A stretch of DNA of 5,909 nucleotides from an uncultured Lachnospiraceae bacterium (GCA_910577655.1 CAJTOW010000181.1:1-5909), one strand, 5' to 3'. Shown: positions 1 through 5,791, counted from the stretch's first letter. Notes: a model not told the origin generated them from the sequence alone. Numbers and translations are program-made.

Positions 1-53
1 TACCGCGAAGTGGGGCGTGCAGATGCCAGGAATGAATTTTCAGACACGCTCTA
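1..53 (-). mobile_element. Partial MITE-like inverted-repeat element (end only)
   Basis: The first 53 bases are the reverse complement of 4543-4595 with only two mismatches, counted by eye. They carry the same terminal sequence, TAGAGCGTGTCT at the end facing the window interior. The rest of the element lies left of the window. Its terminal repeat ends in TA (positions 52-53), compatible with a TA target duplication of the kind made by IS630/mariner-type transposases; that is inference. No transposase is encoded here, so it would be a non-autonomous element. Confidence 0.8.
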
Positions 54-149
54 GTCCCTTGTGCGGAGAAACAACCTTACTATATTTTTTATTCTTATAA
101 CGGGAATACTGTCATGAATGATCAGACAAATGGTTAATTGTGTATTCAT
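51..149 (-). CDS. Possible truncated third gene of the abgA-like/capA operon
   Basis: A minus-strand ATG at 149 opens 16 nt after the capA stop codon. It is preceded by AGGAG (complement of 156-160) with a 6-nt gap, a spacing as good as the other real starts here. The frame runs 32 codons, beginning MNTQLTICLIIHDS, and ends at a TAG formed by the boundary of the repeat element (CTAG at 51-54). I do not recognise the peptide. It could be the start of a gene cut short by insertion of the element, or a chance frame: the later codons are AT-rich and not convincingly protein-like. No intrinsic terminator is visible after capA, which leaves room for a downstream gene. Confidence 0.35.
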   Translation of the reverse strand: MNTQLTICLIIHDSIPVIRIKNIVRLFLRTRD

Positions 150-165
150 ATTCTTCTCCTATCTG

Positions 166-1455
166 TTAAAGGCGGATGATTCCCACATGATCCTGGATCT
201 CGATCCTTGTTCCATAAATACTGCTCAGTTTCTGCAAATGCTCCAAAATTCCATCATCCTCTGTCAGCCTCGGAAATCCCCTTCGGCTTCTGGGAAGCTC
301 TCGCCCCAGGGTAACCGGATACAGGCGTATCTGGGTCACTGTCCCATTTTCCATAGTCCAGGATGGGATCACGGAAAACCAGACCGGCGGCAGGATCCCA
401 TAGCCCCGTTTTCCGCCGTCGCTGCGCCGGTCCATATACTCCCCCACCTTCATGGTCACAGGCAGTCCCTTATTGCTATATGCCTCTGCCGGCTGTCTGT
501 CCACAGTCTCTGTCTGAAAGATAAAATTTCCAAGGCTGTAGAATATGGGTTTTCCTTTATAGACCTCAACTGCCCGCAGCTCATGGGGACCATGTCCTAA
601 GATCACATCTGCCCCCGCGTCGATACATGCCTTGGCAAAGACCTCCAGAAATTCCGGAGGATTGGCATAATCTTCATAGCTTCCTCCATGGGTATGGATA
701 CTGACCATCACGTAATCTGCCTGCCGTCCTGCTTCCTGAATCTCAAGAACCGTCCGCTCCAGATCTGCCTTTGCAGGTTTTTCTTCTATGTAATTCCGTT
801 CGTCCAGACAGAACCTCATGCCTGCCATGGACAGTGTATCTGCCGGAGCCGGGTTCACATAGCCAAGCTTTACCCCATATTCCTCATAGGAATTCATATT
901 GGTTTCCTTGACAAGGCTGCGCAGAACTCCAAGATAATCCTCTGTCACATGGCATACCCGGTTCACTCTCATGCCGTTTACCCCGGGCCTGCCTGCCATG
1001 ACCGGTCCCTGTTCTCCTGCCAGGTCCGAATCATGGAAATCAGAGGTGATCCCGATCAGGGCCACGCGGCACTCTGCCGTATCCAGGTATACGGCTTTGG
1101 AAGCTTCCGCCATATTTTTCCCGGTTCCGGCATATACAAGTCCCCGCTTCTTCAGGTTGCGGATCGTCTCCAGAAGACCTCCATGACTGAAATCCGAAGC
1201 ATGGTTGTTAGCCGTATTAAACAGATTAAACCCCAGAGCCTTCAGATCATCCAGAACTGCCGGATCCGCCATAGCCCAGGTACCTCCGCTGAAGGCCGCC
1301 GGATACCCCGCGTCTTCATGGCAGGTTATCTCCAGATTATTAAACCGCACGTCATGCTTCATCAGAAGCTCTTGCAGTACATCCCTTCCGGGGTAATGTT
1401 CCGGGATCCTCCTGGTAATGAAGGAATCACCTGTTGCCACAAATGTCGTTTTCAT
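166..1455 (-). CDS. CapA family protein (poly-gamma-glutamate capsule synthesis type, metallophosphatase fold)
   Basis: This 429-residue protein has the motif order of the PGA_cap/CapA family, a calcineurin-like phosphoesterase fold: GD at 9-10, NLE at 40-42, NNH at 83-85, SIHTHG at 252-257, GHGPH at 287-291 and YSLGNF at 306-311. These Asp, Asn and His residues are the expected metal ligands, so the active site looks intact. Bacillus CapA is membrane-anchored and takes part in poly-gamma-glutamate synthesis or export. This copy has no signal peptide or membrane segment and is probably cytosolic, so a capsule role is doubtful and a hydrolase role on a gamma-glutamyl or phosphate ester substrate is possible (inference). 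The ATG lies 4 nt after the stop of the upstream amidohydrolase gene. Its ribosome binding site GGGGAGG (complement of 1465-1471) sits inside that gene's end, so the two are co-transcribed and probably translationally coupled. About 150 residues between motifs NNH and SIHTHG include a family-specific middle region I cannot assign. Confidence 0.88.
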   Translation of the reverse strand: MKTTFVATGDSFITRRIPEHYPGRDVLQELLMKHDVRFNNLEITCHEDAGYPAAFSGGTWAMADPAVLDDLKALGFNLFNTANNHASDFSHGGLLETIRNLKKRGLVYAGTGKNMAEASKAVYLDTAECRVALIGITSDFHDSDLAGEQGPVMAGRPGVNGMRVNRVCHVTEDYLGVLRSLVKETNMNSYEEYGVKLGYVNPAPADTLSMAGMRFCLDERNYIEEKPAKADLERTVLEIQEAGRQADYVMVSIHTHGGSYEDYANPPEFLEVFAKACIDAGADVILGHGPHELRAVEVYKGKPIFYSLGNFIFQTETVDRQPAEAYSNKGLPVTMKVGEYMDRRSDGGKRGYGILPPVWFSVIPSWTMENGTVTQIRLYPVTLGRELPRSRRGFPRLTEDDGILEHLQKLSSIYGTRIEIQDHVGIIRL

Positions 1456-1459
1456 ATGA

Positions 1460-2770
1460 TTAGTCCTCCCCGTCTCCCAGAAGATCCCAGACCACTCCTG
1501 TATAGAACTTTACCCCCAGGGCCAGCGCCCGCTCATCAAAGTCAAAACTCCTGTTGTGGAAAGATGCTCTGCAGGGGATATGGATTCCTGTAAAGCAGGC
1601 GTTTTTCCCCAGCTCAATGACACGCTTTGTCATATAAGCAAAATCCTCGCTGGCTCCCATACCCTCTGACGGACGCACATCCATATGCAGCTTTTCCCTG
1701 CAGACTCTGGCGATCCGTTCTGTAAATGCTTCTGTACACTGGATTGCGGCCGCTGATCCCATAGTCGTTATTTCCAGGCCGCACTCATACATATCCGCAC
1801 AGCCCTGCAGGATCCGCCGGACCGAGGCTTCCATATAATCATTGATTTCTGTAGTCTCCCCGCGTACTTCGATTTCCATCTTTGCCCTGTCACAGACCAC
1901 ATTTCTGCCAGTCCCGGCGTGAAGCGTGCCTACATTGACCCGGCTGCTCCCATTCTCATGTCTTGGGATTGCCTGGATATTCAGCACTGCCGTGGCTGCT
2001 GCCATCAGTGCATTTTTCCCATTCTGGGGGCACACACCCGCATGAACGGCTTTTCCTGTGAAGCAGGCGTCCAGCTTCGTGGTGGCAAATGTTTTTGCCA
2101 TCCCCGGACATACATAGCATCTCCCGTCCGCTGAAGCAGAAAGATGGGATGCCATTACATAGTCCACATCATCCAGATGTCCCATTTCCACGATGGATCT
2201 GGCTCCGCGCACCCCTTCCTCTGCCGGCTGGAAGATCAGCTTTATGGTTCCGGAAAGCCGGTCCTTAAACTGCATCAGAAGCTCTGCCGTCCCCAGGCCA
2301 ATGGTCATGTGGCCGTCATGTCCGCAGGCATGCATGGTCCCCTCTGTCACGGAACAGAAGCCTTCCCGGGCAGGCAGGTGCTCCGGCCCTCCATCCTCAA
2401 AAACATTCAGTGCATCCATGTCAAAGCGCAGGGCTACTGTAGGTCCTTCCCCACAGCAAAGAATCCCGATGACGCCGGTATGCCCGTCTTTCGCACGCTC
2501 AAGATATTCTTTGTCTGCGCCATGCTCCAGAGCCCACTGGTAATGCTGGTCAAAAAGTTCTTTGGACGGCAGTCCCATGCGTGCCTCCGGTCTGCACACC
2601 TGGTCCCCTGTGAGGACTTTATACCCCATTTTTTTCAGGCGGGCAGCAATCAGCGATGAGGTACGCATCTCCAGCCATCCTGTTTCCCCATGCCTGTGCA
2701 GATCACGCCTGCAGGCAGAGAGCTTTTCCTGAAGCCGGTCCGCCATCTCAGATATTTCCTTGTACACCAT
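1460..2770 (-). CDS. AbgA-like M20 family amidohydrolase (p-aminobenzoyl-glutamate hydrolase subunit A type)
   Basis: The 436-residue product is a zinc-dependent amidohydrolase of peptidase family M20 (M20D branch). Visible motifs are RRDLHRHGETGW near 21-32, RFDMDAL at 115-121, MHACGHDGH at 146-154 (ligands Cys149, His151), QPAEEG at 181-186 (catalytic/ligand Glu), His209, and a C-terminal HNRSFDFDE with His405. The MGLP stretch near 65-68 and the overall length of 436 match E. coli AbgA as I remember it, closer than to generic N-acyl amino acid deacylases. AbgA works with AbgB to cleave p-aminobenzoyl-glutamate, a folate breakdown product; no abgB or abgT is next to this gene, so the substrate is uncertain. 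No signal peptide: cytoplasmic. The start at 2770 has GGAGG (complement of 2779-2783) with 8-nt spacing. A closer ATG at 2777 is out of frame. It is first in an operon with the capA-like gene and divergent from a LysR gene. Confidence 0.9.
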   Translation of the reverse strand: MVYKEISEMADRLQEKLSACRRDLHRHGETGWLEMRTSSLIAARLKKMGYKVLTGDQVCRPEARMGLPSKELFDQHYQWALEHGADKEYLERAKDGHTGVIGILCCGEGPTVALRFDMDALNVFEDGGPEHLPAREGFCSVTEGTMHACGHDGHMTIGLGTAELLMQFKDRLSGTIKLIFQPAEEGVRGARSIVEMGHLDDVDYVMASHLSASADGRCYVCPGMAKTFATTKLDACFTGKAVHAGVCPQNGKNALMAAATAVLNIQAIPRHENGSSRVNVGTLHAGTGRNVVCDRAKMEIEVRGETTEINDYMEASVRRILQGCADMYECGLEITTMGSAAAIQCTEAFTERIARVCREKLHMDVRPSEGMGASEDFAYMTKRVIELGKNACFTGIHIPCRASFHNRSFDFDERALALGVKFYTGVVWDLLGDGED

Positions 2771-2807
2771 TCTTCATACCTCCTAACCCAGACAAGCCGG
2801 AATCCGG

Positions 2808-2829
2808 ATTTTGCTGTTATTAGCAAAAT
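2808..2829. repeat. Perfect 8-bp inverted repeat in the operon leader
   Basis: ATTTTGCT at 2808-2815 and AGCAAAAT at 2822-2829 are exact reverse complements around a 6-nt spacer. The repeat lies between the putative minus-strand transcription start (about 2878) and the ribosome binding site of the AbgA-like gene. It is adjacent to a 10-bp palindrome AATCCGGATT at 2801-2810. It could be a protein-binding site or a hairpin in the 5' leader. It has no trailing T-run in the operon direction, so it is not a standard terminator. Confidence 0.5.
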
Positions 2830-2884
2830 TTTTGTGTAATTTGCACTTATATCCCGGAAGTCTTTGATATTATTTTGTGAATTC

Positions 2885-2913
2885 ATCATATCACTTGACA
2901 GTTACTGAAAGGA
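2885..2913 (-). promoter_or_regulatory. Weak candidate promoter for the abgA-like/capA operon
   Basis: On the minus strand, TATGAT (complement of 2885-2890) is a good -10. The hexamer 17 bp upstream (complement of 2908-2913) is a poor -35. A poor -35 is common at LysR-activated promoters. The predicted start is near 2878, giving a leader of about 108 nt. This is the best candidate seen in the divergent region, but it is not strong. Confidence 0.35.
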
Positions 2914-2923
2914 AATATATTAT
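2895..2923 (+). promoter_or_regulatory. Promoter of the LysR-type gene
   Basis: TTGACA at 2895-2900 and TATTAT at 2918-2923 are separated by exactly 17 bp, a near-consensus sigma-A promoter on the plus strand. It predicts a start near 2930 and a leader of about 125 nt before the regulator's ATG. A second, weaker pair (TTGATT 2965-2970, TAGAGT 2988-2993) lies downstream. Confidence 0.65.
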
Positions 2924-2936
2924 TTTTATAGAAAAT
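2922..2936. promoter_or_regulatory. Candidate LysR-family operator
   Basis: ATTTTTATAGAAAAT has dyad arms ATTTT and AAAAT and fits the T-N11-A pattern of LysR-family boxes (T2923, A2935). It is centred about 50 bp upstream of the predicted start of the divergent operon. It also overlaps the end of the -10 and the start region of the LysR promoter, the usual place for activation of one gene and autorepression of the other. The core TTTATAGAAAA recurs exactly at 4022-4032. The region is AT-rich, so chance similarity is possible. Confidence 0.4.
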
Positions 2937-3055
2937 GAAAGAGAATTTATATGAGGCCGCTCTCTTGATTATCTGTGTTGCGGGGAGTAGAGTATTTTTT
3001 AGCATATTTTTATAACAGACGACAAATCTACAAGGAAAAGCAGAAGGGAGAACCC

Positions 3056-3985
3056 ATGAAATTAGAACAGATTGAGCAGATTCTTTCCCTGGCCGACACT
3101 GGTTCTTTCACAGAAACCGCCCGCAGGCTTTATATTTCCCAGCCAAACCTGAGCGCATCTGTCAAATAGCTGGAAAATGAGATCGGCAATATCATTTTCG
3201 AACGCACCCCCTCCGGACTGGTGGTCACCCCATTTGAATTGGAATACCTTCACCATCTGCGGGCAGTCAAACGGGAGCTGGACGCTACAGAAGCATTTCT
3301 TGGACAGGCTCCCCACAGGATCCGGCTGTCCCTGAATATTGCTACTACCAAATGCATCTGGATCAATGATTTCTTTTCCGGAATCATCAACCATTATGAC
3401 GGAAACCAGCTTAACTTTTCCCTTTACAACACAGAGAACAGCGACGCGGCTATGGATCTTGTCCATACATCTGCCTGCGATCTGGCTTTCGTCAGCCTGA
3501 CCGGACCGGAACAAAAGGAGCTGGTCTGCAGATCCCGCAGCATGGGACTGGAATACCACAAATTATACGCTTCCCCCATGCACATTATGCTTGGCAGAAA
3601 GAATCCCTTATACCACCAGGAAGGTACTTTTCCTCTGAAAGAGCTTTCCAAATACCCCTATGTCAGCTACGGAACCTCACGGCAGCTGGCCACCACCCAT
3701 GCACTCAAGCTGCTGGGTATTTCCCCCCATCTGCACAGCATCATCCGCGTCAATACAAACAATGCCCTCTACAATGTGGTGGAAAATACCAAAGCCTTCA
3801 CCATCTCTGCCAATACTCCCGGCAAACATTCCTATCGGCATGTCCGGGCTATCCCCCTGGATGGTCTTCCGTTTTTTATTGAGGTTGGCTGGCTGAAGCT
3901 TCGGCGGACAGACCTGACCACTACTGCCCTTTCATTCCTGCATCACGTAACAGAAGCACTTGCAGACAGGCAGCCGCCTTCCTGA
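3056..3985 (+). pseudogene. LysR-type transcriptional regulator disrupted by an in-frame TAG at codon 38
   Basis: The ATG at 3056 follows an AGGGAG ribosome binding site. Residues 1-37 form the N-terminal winged helix-turn-helix of a LysR regulator (SFTETARRLYISQPNLSASV around 17-36). At 3167-3169 the frame meets TAG, where the family normally has Gln in the VKQLE motif. The same frame then continues without a break through LENEIGNIIFERTPSGL and the full periplasmic-binding-protein-like effector domain (about residues 89-300) to a TGA at 3983-3985. The total is 309 codons, the normal length for the family. A single CAG-to-TAG change explains the break. Shortly after it, TPFE replaces the usual TP-x-G turn, perhaps a second G-to-A change. 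A GTG at 3221 could restart translation but has no ribosome binding site and would lack the DNA-binding domain. The gene is divergent from the abgA-like operon and was presumably its regulator. A sequencing error is the alternative. Confidence 0.85.
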
Positions 3986-4021
3986 ATTCATAAATCCAAC
4001 TATAACGCCGATGATATAGTA

Positions 4022-4032
4022 TTTATAGAAAA
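4022..4032. promoter_or_regulatory. Second copy of the candidate LysR operator core
   Basis: TTTATAGAAAA here is identical to 2925-2935. It is flanked by TATTT/AAATA dyad arms (4020-4024 and 4031-4035). It lies just upstream of a promoter, about 49 bp before its predicted start, nearly the same geometry as at the divergent operon. Confidence 0.35.
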
Positions 4033-4040
4033 ATAAGTAT

Positions 4041-4069
4041 TTGATTATACTGATTCTGGTTCTTATAAT
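4041..4069 (+). promoter_or_regulatory. Sigma-A-type promoter downstream of the LysR gene
   Basis: TTGATT at 4041-4046 and a perfect TATAAT at 4064-4069 are 17 bp apart, predicting a start near 4076. The first downstream reading frame with a good ribosome binding site is the 10-codon ORF at 4178. No long gene follows before the next promoter, so the natural target may have been lost or may be the RNA region beyond. Confidence 0.6.
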
Positions 4070-4177
4070 GGGGGCAGAAACACTCAAATAATAATGTGAT
4101 CCCCACTGCCGGAAAAATGACCTCCCTCCGCCTTCTTCAGCATCTCAAAAAAAACAGGGTATGGAGGAAACCAGACC

Positions 4178-4210
4178 ATGAATAGTAATCAAATGTATAA
4201 TATTTTCTAA
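4178..4210 (+). CDS. 10-codon ORF with strong ribosome binding site (leader peptide or gene remnant)
   Basis: GGAGG at 4163-4167 precedes an ATG at 4178 by 10 nt. The frame encodes MNSNQMYNIF and stops at TAA 4208-4210. It lies about 100 nt downstream of a predicted transcription start and ends just before the promoter of the structured RNA. It could be a leader peptide (three of ten residues are Asn) or the surviving start of a deleted gene once controlled by the LysR protein. It is too short to assign by sequence. Confidence 0.35.
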   Translation: MNSNQMYNIF

Positions 4211-4228
4211 CACATGTGAAATTAAAGG

Positions 4229-4257
4229 TGTACATTATGCTGTAAATCCTTTATAAT
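4229..4257 (+). promoter_or_regulatory. Promoter of the structured RNA
   Basis: TGTACA at 4229-4234 (4 of 6 to the -35 consensus) and a perfect TATAAT at 4252-4257 are 17 bp apart. The predicted start is near 4264, about 70 nt upstream of the closing stem of the RNA structure. Confidence 0.6.
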
Positions 4258-4263
4258 AGTCTT

Positions 4264-4445
4264 ACATCAGTTTTGATAGGTCTGGCAACACTGGCTGAAA
4301 GAGTAAACCTTACATAAAGCGGTTAAGGAAAGTGACAGAAAAAGACCCATCAGCTAGCCTGCCGGCATCTGATGGGCCCTCTGACGATTGCGTAAGCAAC
4401 CGTTAATGGTCACTGGGCGGCAGCTTCACCGCCGCTCTTTTCTGT
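4264..4445 (+). ncRNA. Predicted structured RNA (riboswitch-like or small RNA), family not recognised
   Basis: Several helices nest consistently. The closing stem is AGTGAC 4331-4336 with GTCACT 4409-4414. Inside it is a hairpin CCCATCAG 4346-4353 / CTGATGGG 4369-4376, with an inner GCC/GGC and a TGCC loop. Next is a hairpin at 4382-4405 whose TTGC/GCAA arms close a GTAA (GNRA) loop above an ACG/CGT stem with one A-C mismatch. An A-rich strand, AGAAAAAGA, joins the closing stem to the first hairpin. Immediately after the closing stem comes an intrinsic terminator. The 5' 70 nt can form CCTTA 4308-4312 / TAAGG 4324-4328. The loop CTGCC 4359-4363 can pair with GGCAG 4419-4423 in the terminator arm, a possible switch. 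The element has its own promoter and no coding content. I looked for cores of TPP, FMN, SAM, T-box, c-di-GMP-I, fluoride, THF, ZTP, SRP and 6S RNAs and found no match. It may act alone or control the fumarase genes 460 nt downstream. Confidence 0.55.
4415..4443 (+). terminator. Intrinsic terminator ending the structured RNA
   Basis: GCGGC at 4417-4421 pairs with GCCGC at 4431-4435 around a 9-nt loop (a GGCGG/CCGCC register is also possible). It is followed by TCTTTTCT. This is a compact GC-rich hairpin with a U-rich tail on the plus strand. It directly abuts the closing stem of the predicted RNA at 4414. Confidence 0.65.
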
Positions 4446-4542
4446 ATTACAATTTCATGATAGCATTTTACCAGGATATAATCAAGGATTTATTTTTTGT
4501 TCCCGTATCACGAAGATTGTTAGTTACTATTCACGGCCAGCT

Positions 4543-4706
4543 TAGAGCGTGTCTTAAAATTCATTCCTGGCATCTGCACGCCCCACTTCGTGGTATATTT
4601 GGGCCAAATTCAGGTTACATAGCCCACTATGCGCCCTTCATTTGGCCCAAATCTCCCACAAAGTGGAACGCACAGCTACCAGAAAGCAATTTTCAGACAC
4701 GCTCTA
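4543..4706 (+). mobile_element. Complete 164-bp MITE-like palindromic element
   Basis: The element is bounded by 18-bp terminal inverted repeats, 4543-4560 (TAGAGCGTGTCTTAAAAT) and 4689-4706 (ATTTTCAGACACGCTCTA), with one mismatch. Inside, ATTTGGGCCAAAT 4597-4609 and ATTTGGCCCAAAT 4640-4652 are perfect inverted copies. CATAG 4618-4622 and CTATG 4627-4631 form the tip, and CCACTTCGTGG is matched imperfectly by CCACAAAGTGG. The whole element can fold into one long hairpin. Its left 53 bp recurs inverted at the window's start. It encodes nothing convincing. Terminal TA on both sides suggests a TA target duplication (inference). Confidence 0.85.
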
Positions 4707-4771
4707 GAGTTTCTGGCTCCGAAACCCGCAATCCGGGGGAACCTTTTTCCAGAGCGTACCTCTCGGAACAA

Positions 4772-4842
4772 CCCCCTGTGAGCTGTTACGATTGTTACTG
4801 TTCACGGGGCACATTTTCTTGTCCGGCTACACAAGACAAGAA
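4772..4842. repeat. Short palindromes upstream of fumA
   Basis: CCCC-CT-GTGA (4772-4781) can pair with TCACGGGG (4802-4809). TTCTTGTC 4816-4823 pairs perfectly with GACAAGAA 4835-4842 around an 11-nt loop. Within the first loop, 4787-4804 (reverse complement TGAACAGTAACAATCGTA) resembles 5781-5798 between the fumarase genes. I see no convincing promoter between the MITE and fumA. No T-run follows either hairpin. Confidence 0.4.
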
Positions 4843-4906
4843 GCACAGAACCACCAGGCGTCCGCCCGATGTGGAAAACAGTAAAAAATGAATAGGAGAA
4901 GAGACA

Positions 4907-5749
4907 TTGAGAACAATTCATGTTGAGGAAATCAGCAAAGCAGTTAAAGAAATGTGCATCCAGGCAAATCATTTCCTGTCGGAGGATATGAAAGCCTGTC
5001 TGGACCAGGCATCAGCGGCAGAAGATTCGGCACTAGGAAAGCAGGTTCTGTCCCAGCTTCAGGAGAATCTTGCTATTGCCGGAGCAGACATGATCCCTAT
5101 CTGCCAGGATACCGGCATGGCCGTGGTATTCCTGAAAGTAGGCCAGGAGGTGCATCTGGAGGGCGGGGGCCTGACTGATGCGGTGAACCAGGGAGTCCGG
5201 GAAGGATATGTGGAGGGCTTTCTGCGCAAATCCGTGGTAGGCGATCCCATTGAACGGGTCAATACCGGGGACAATACCCCGGCAGTGATCCATTACGAGA
5301 TTGTAGAAGGAGACCAGGTGGAGATTACCCTGGCCCCCAAGGGATTCGGAAGCGAGAACATGAGCCGTGTATTCATGCTGAAACCGGCAGACGGAATAGA
5401 AGGGGTGAAGGACGCCATCCTCACAGCCGTAAAGGATGCAGGCCCCAATGCCTGTCCGCCGGTGGTGGTAGGCGTAGGGATCGGCGGCACCTTCGAGAAA
5501 TGTGCCCTTATGGCAAAACATGCCCTCACAAGAAATCTGAACCAGCAGTCCCCGGTTCCCTATGTACGGGAGCTGGAGAAGGAGATGCTGGACCGAATCA
5601 ACTGTCTGGGAATCGGGCCGGGAGGCCTCGGGGGCAAAGTGACTGCCCTGGCTGTGAACATTGAGACCTATCCCACCCACATTGCCGGACTGCCGGTGGC
5701 AGTCAATATCTGCTGCCATGTAAACCGGCACTGCCACAGGGTATTGTAG
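4907..5749 (+). CDS. fumA: Fumarate hydratase class I, alpha subunit
   Basis: The 280-residue product is the alpha (N-terminal) chain of a two-subunit, [4Fe-4S]-dependent class I fumarase/tartrate dehydratase, which reversibly hydrates fumarate to malate in the cytoplasm. Signature motifs are CQDTG at 66-70, TGDNTPAVIHYEIVEGD near 120-136, APKGFGSEN at 143-151, GGTFEKC at 193-199 and NICCHVNRH at 267-275. Cys66, Cys199 and Cys270 are the expected iron-sulfur cluster ligands. Length is full for the subunit. The start is TTG at 4907, with GGAG at 4895-4898 and an 8-nt gap; the family N-terminus (MRTIHVEEISKAVKEMC) begins exactly here, so the internal ATG at 4988 is rejected. TTG may lower translation. 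The beta subunit follows 86 nt later. L-tartrate dehydratase alpha is a close relative, and the exact substrate cannot be told from sequence. No clear promoter is visible within 200 nt upstream. Confidence 0.92.
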   Translation: MRTIHVEEISKAVKEMCIQANHFLSEDMKACLDQASAAEDSALGKQVLSQLQENLAIAGADMIPICQDTGMAVVFLKVGQEVHLEGGGLTDAVNQGVREGYVEGFLRKSVVGDPIERVNTGDNTPAVIHYEIVEGDQVEITLAPKGFGSENMSRVFMLKPADGIEGVKDAILTAVKDAGPNACPPVVVGVGIGGTFEKCALMAKHALTRNLNQQSPVPYVRELEKEMLDRINCLGIGPGGLGGKVTALAVNIETYPTHIAGLPVAVNICCHVNRHCHRVL

Positions 5750-5765
5750 ACAATATTAATCATAC

Positions 5766-5791
5766 GTAACAGACACCCATTGAACTGTTAC
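5766..5791. repeat. Inverted repeat between the fumarase subunit genes
   Basis: GTAACAG 5766-5772 and CTGTTAC 5785-5791 are exact reverse complements around a 12-nt loop, in the 86-nt spacer between the alpha and beta genes. No T-run follows directly, so it is unlikely to be a terminator. It may act as an mRNA processing or stabilising hairpin, or be a REP-like sequence, since related motifs lie upstream of fumA. Confidence 0.5.

Noticed and set aside
118..1593. Plus-strand open frames opposite the CapA-like gene (118-600, 688-1593 and shorter ones)
   Set aside because: They are antisense shadows of a well-supported CapA-family gene. They have no ribosome binding sites and no recognisable protein features, and are rich in Cys, His and Pro as expected from antisense frames.
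2144..2659. 171-codon plus-strand frame opposite the AbgA-like gene
   Set aside because: Antisense to conserved catalytic motifs of the M20 gene; no family resemblance.
2650..2889. 79-codon minus-strand frame overlapping the start of the AbgA-like gene
   Set aside because: It is out of frame with the real gene, its N-terminal half reads through the promoter and leader region, and its C-terminal half is the M20 coding sequence in the wrong frame.
4117..4185. 22-codon plus-strand frame starting MTSLRLLQHLKKN
   Set aside because: No ribosome binding site, and it overlaps the better-supported start at 4178.
4333..4376. Minus-strand terminator: the CCCATCAG/CTGATGGG hairpin followed by a T-rich stretch on that strand
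   Set aside because: No minus-strand gene ends here. The hairpin is better explained as an inner helix of the plus-strand RNA, the T-rich stretch being its A-rich joining strand.
4543..4706. CRISPR array or tRNA-like structure in the palindromic region
   Set aside because: The repeats are inverted, not direct with spacers, and there is no acceptor stem or T-loop signature. The terminal inverted repeats and second copy fit a MITE.
4388..4891. 167-codon plus-strand frame across the spacer
   Set aside because: It crosses the RNA terminator hairpin, the whole MITE-like element and the palindromes upstream of fumA. It has no ribosome binding site, and its composition reflects the repeats.
5033..5737. 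234-codon minus-strand frame opposite fumA
   Set aside because: Antisense shadow of a full-length fumarase alpha gene with all cluster cysteines.
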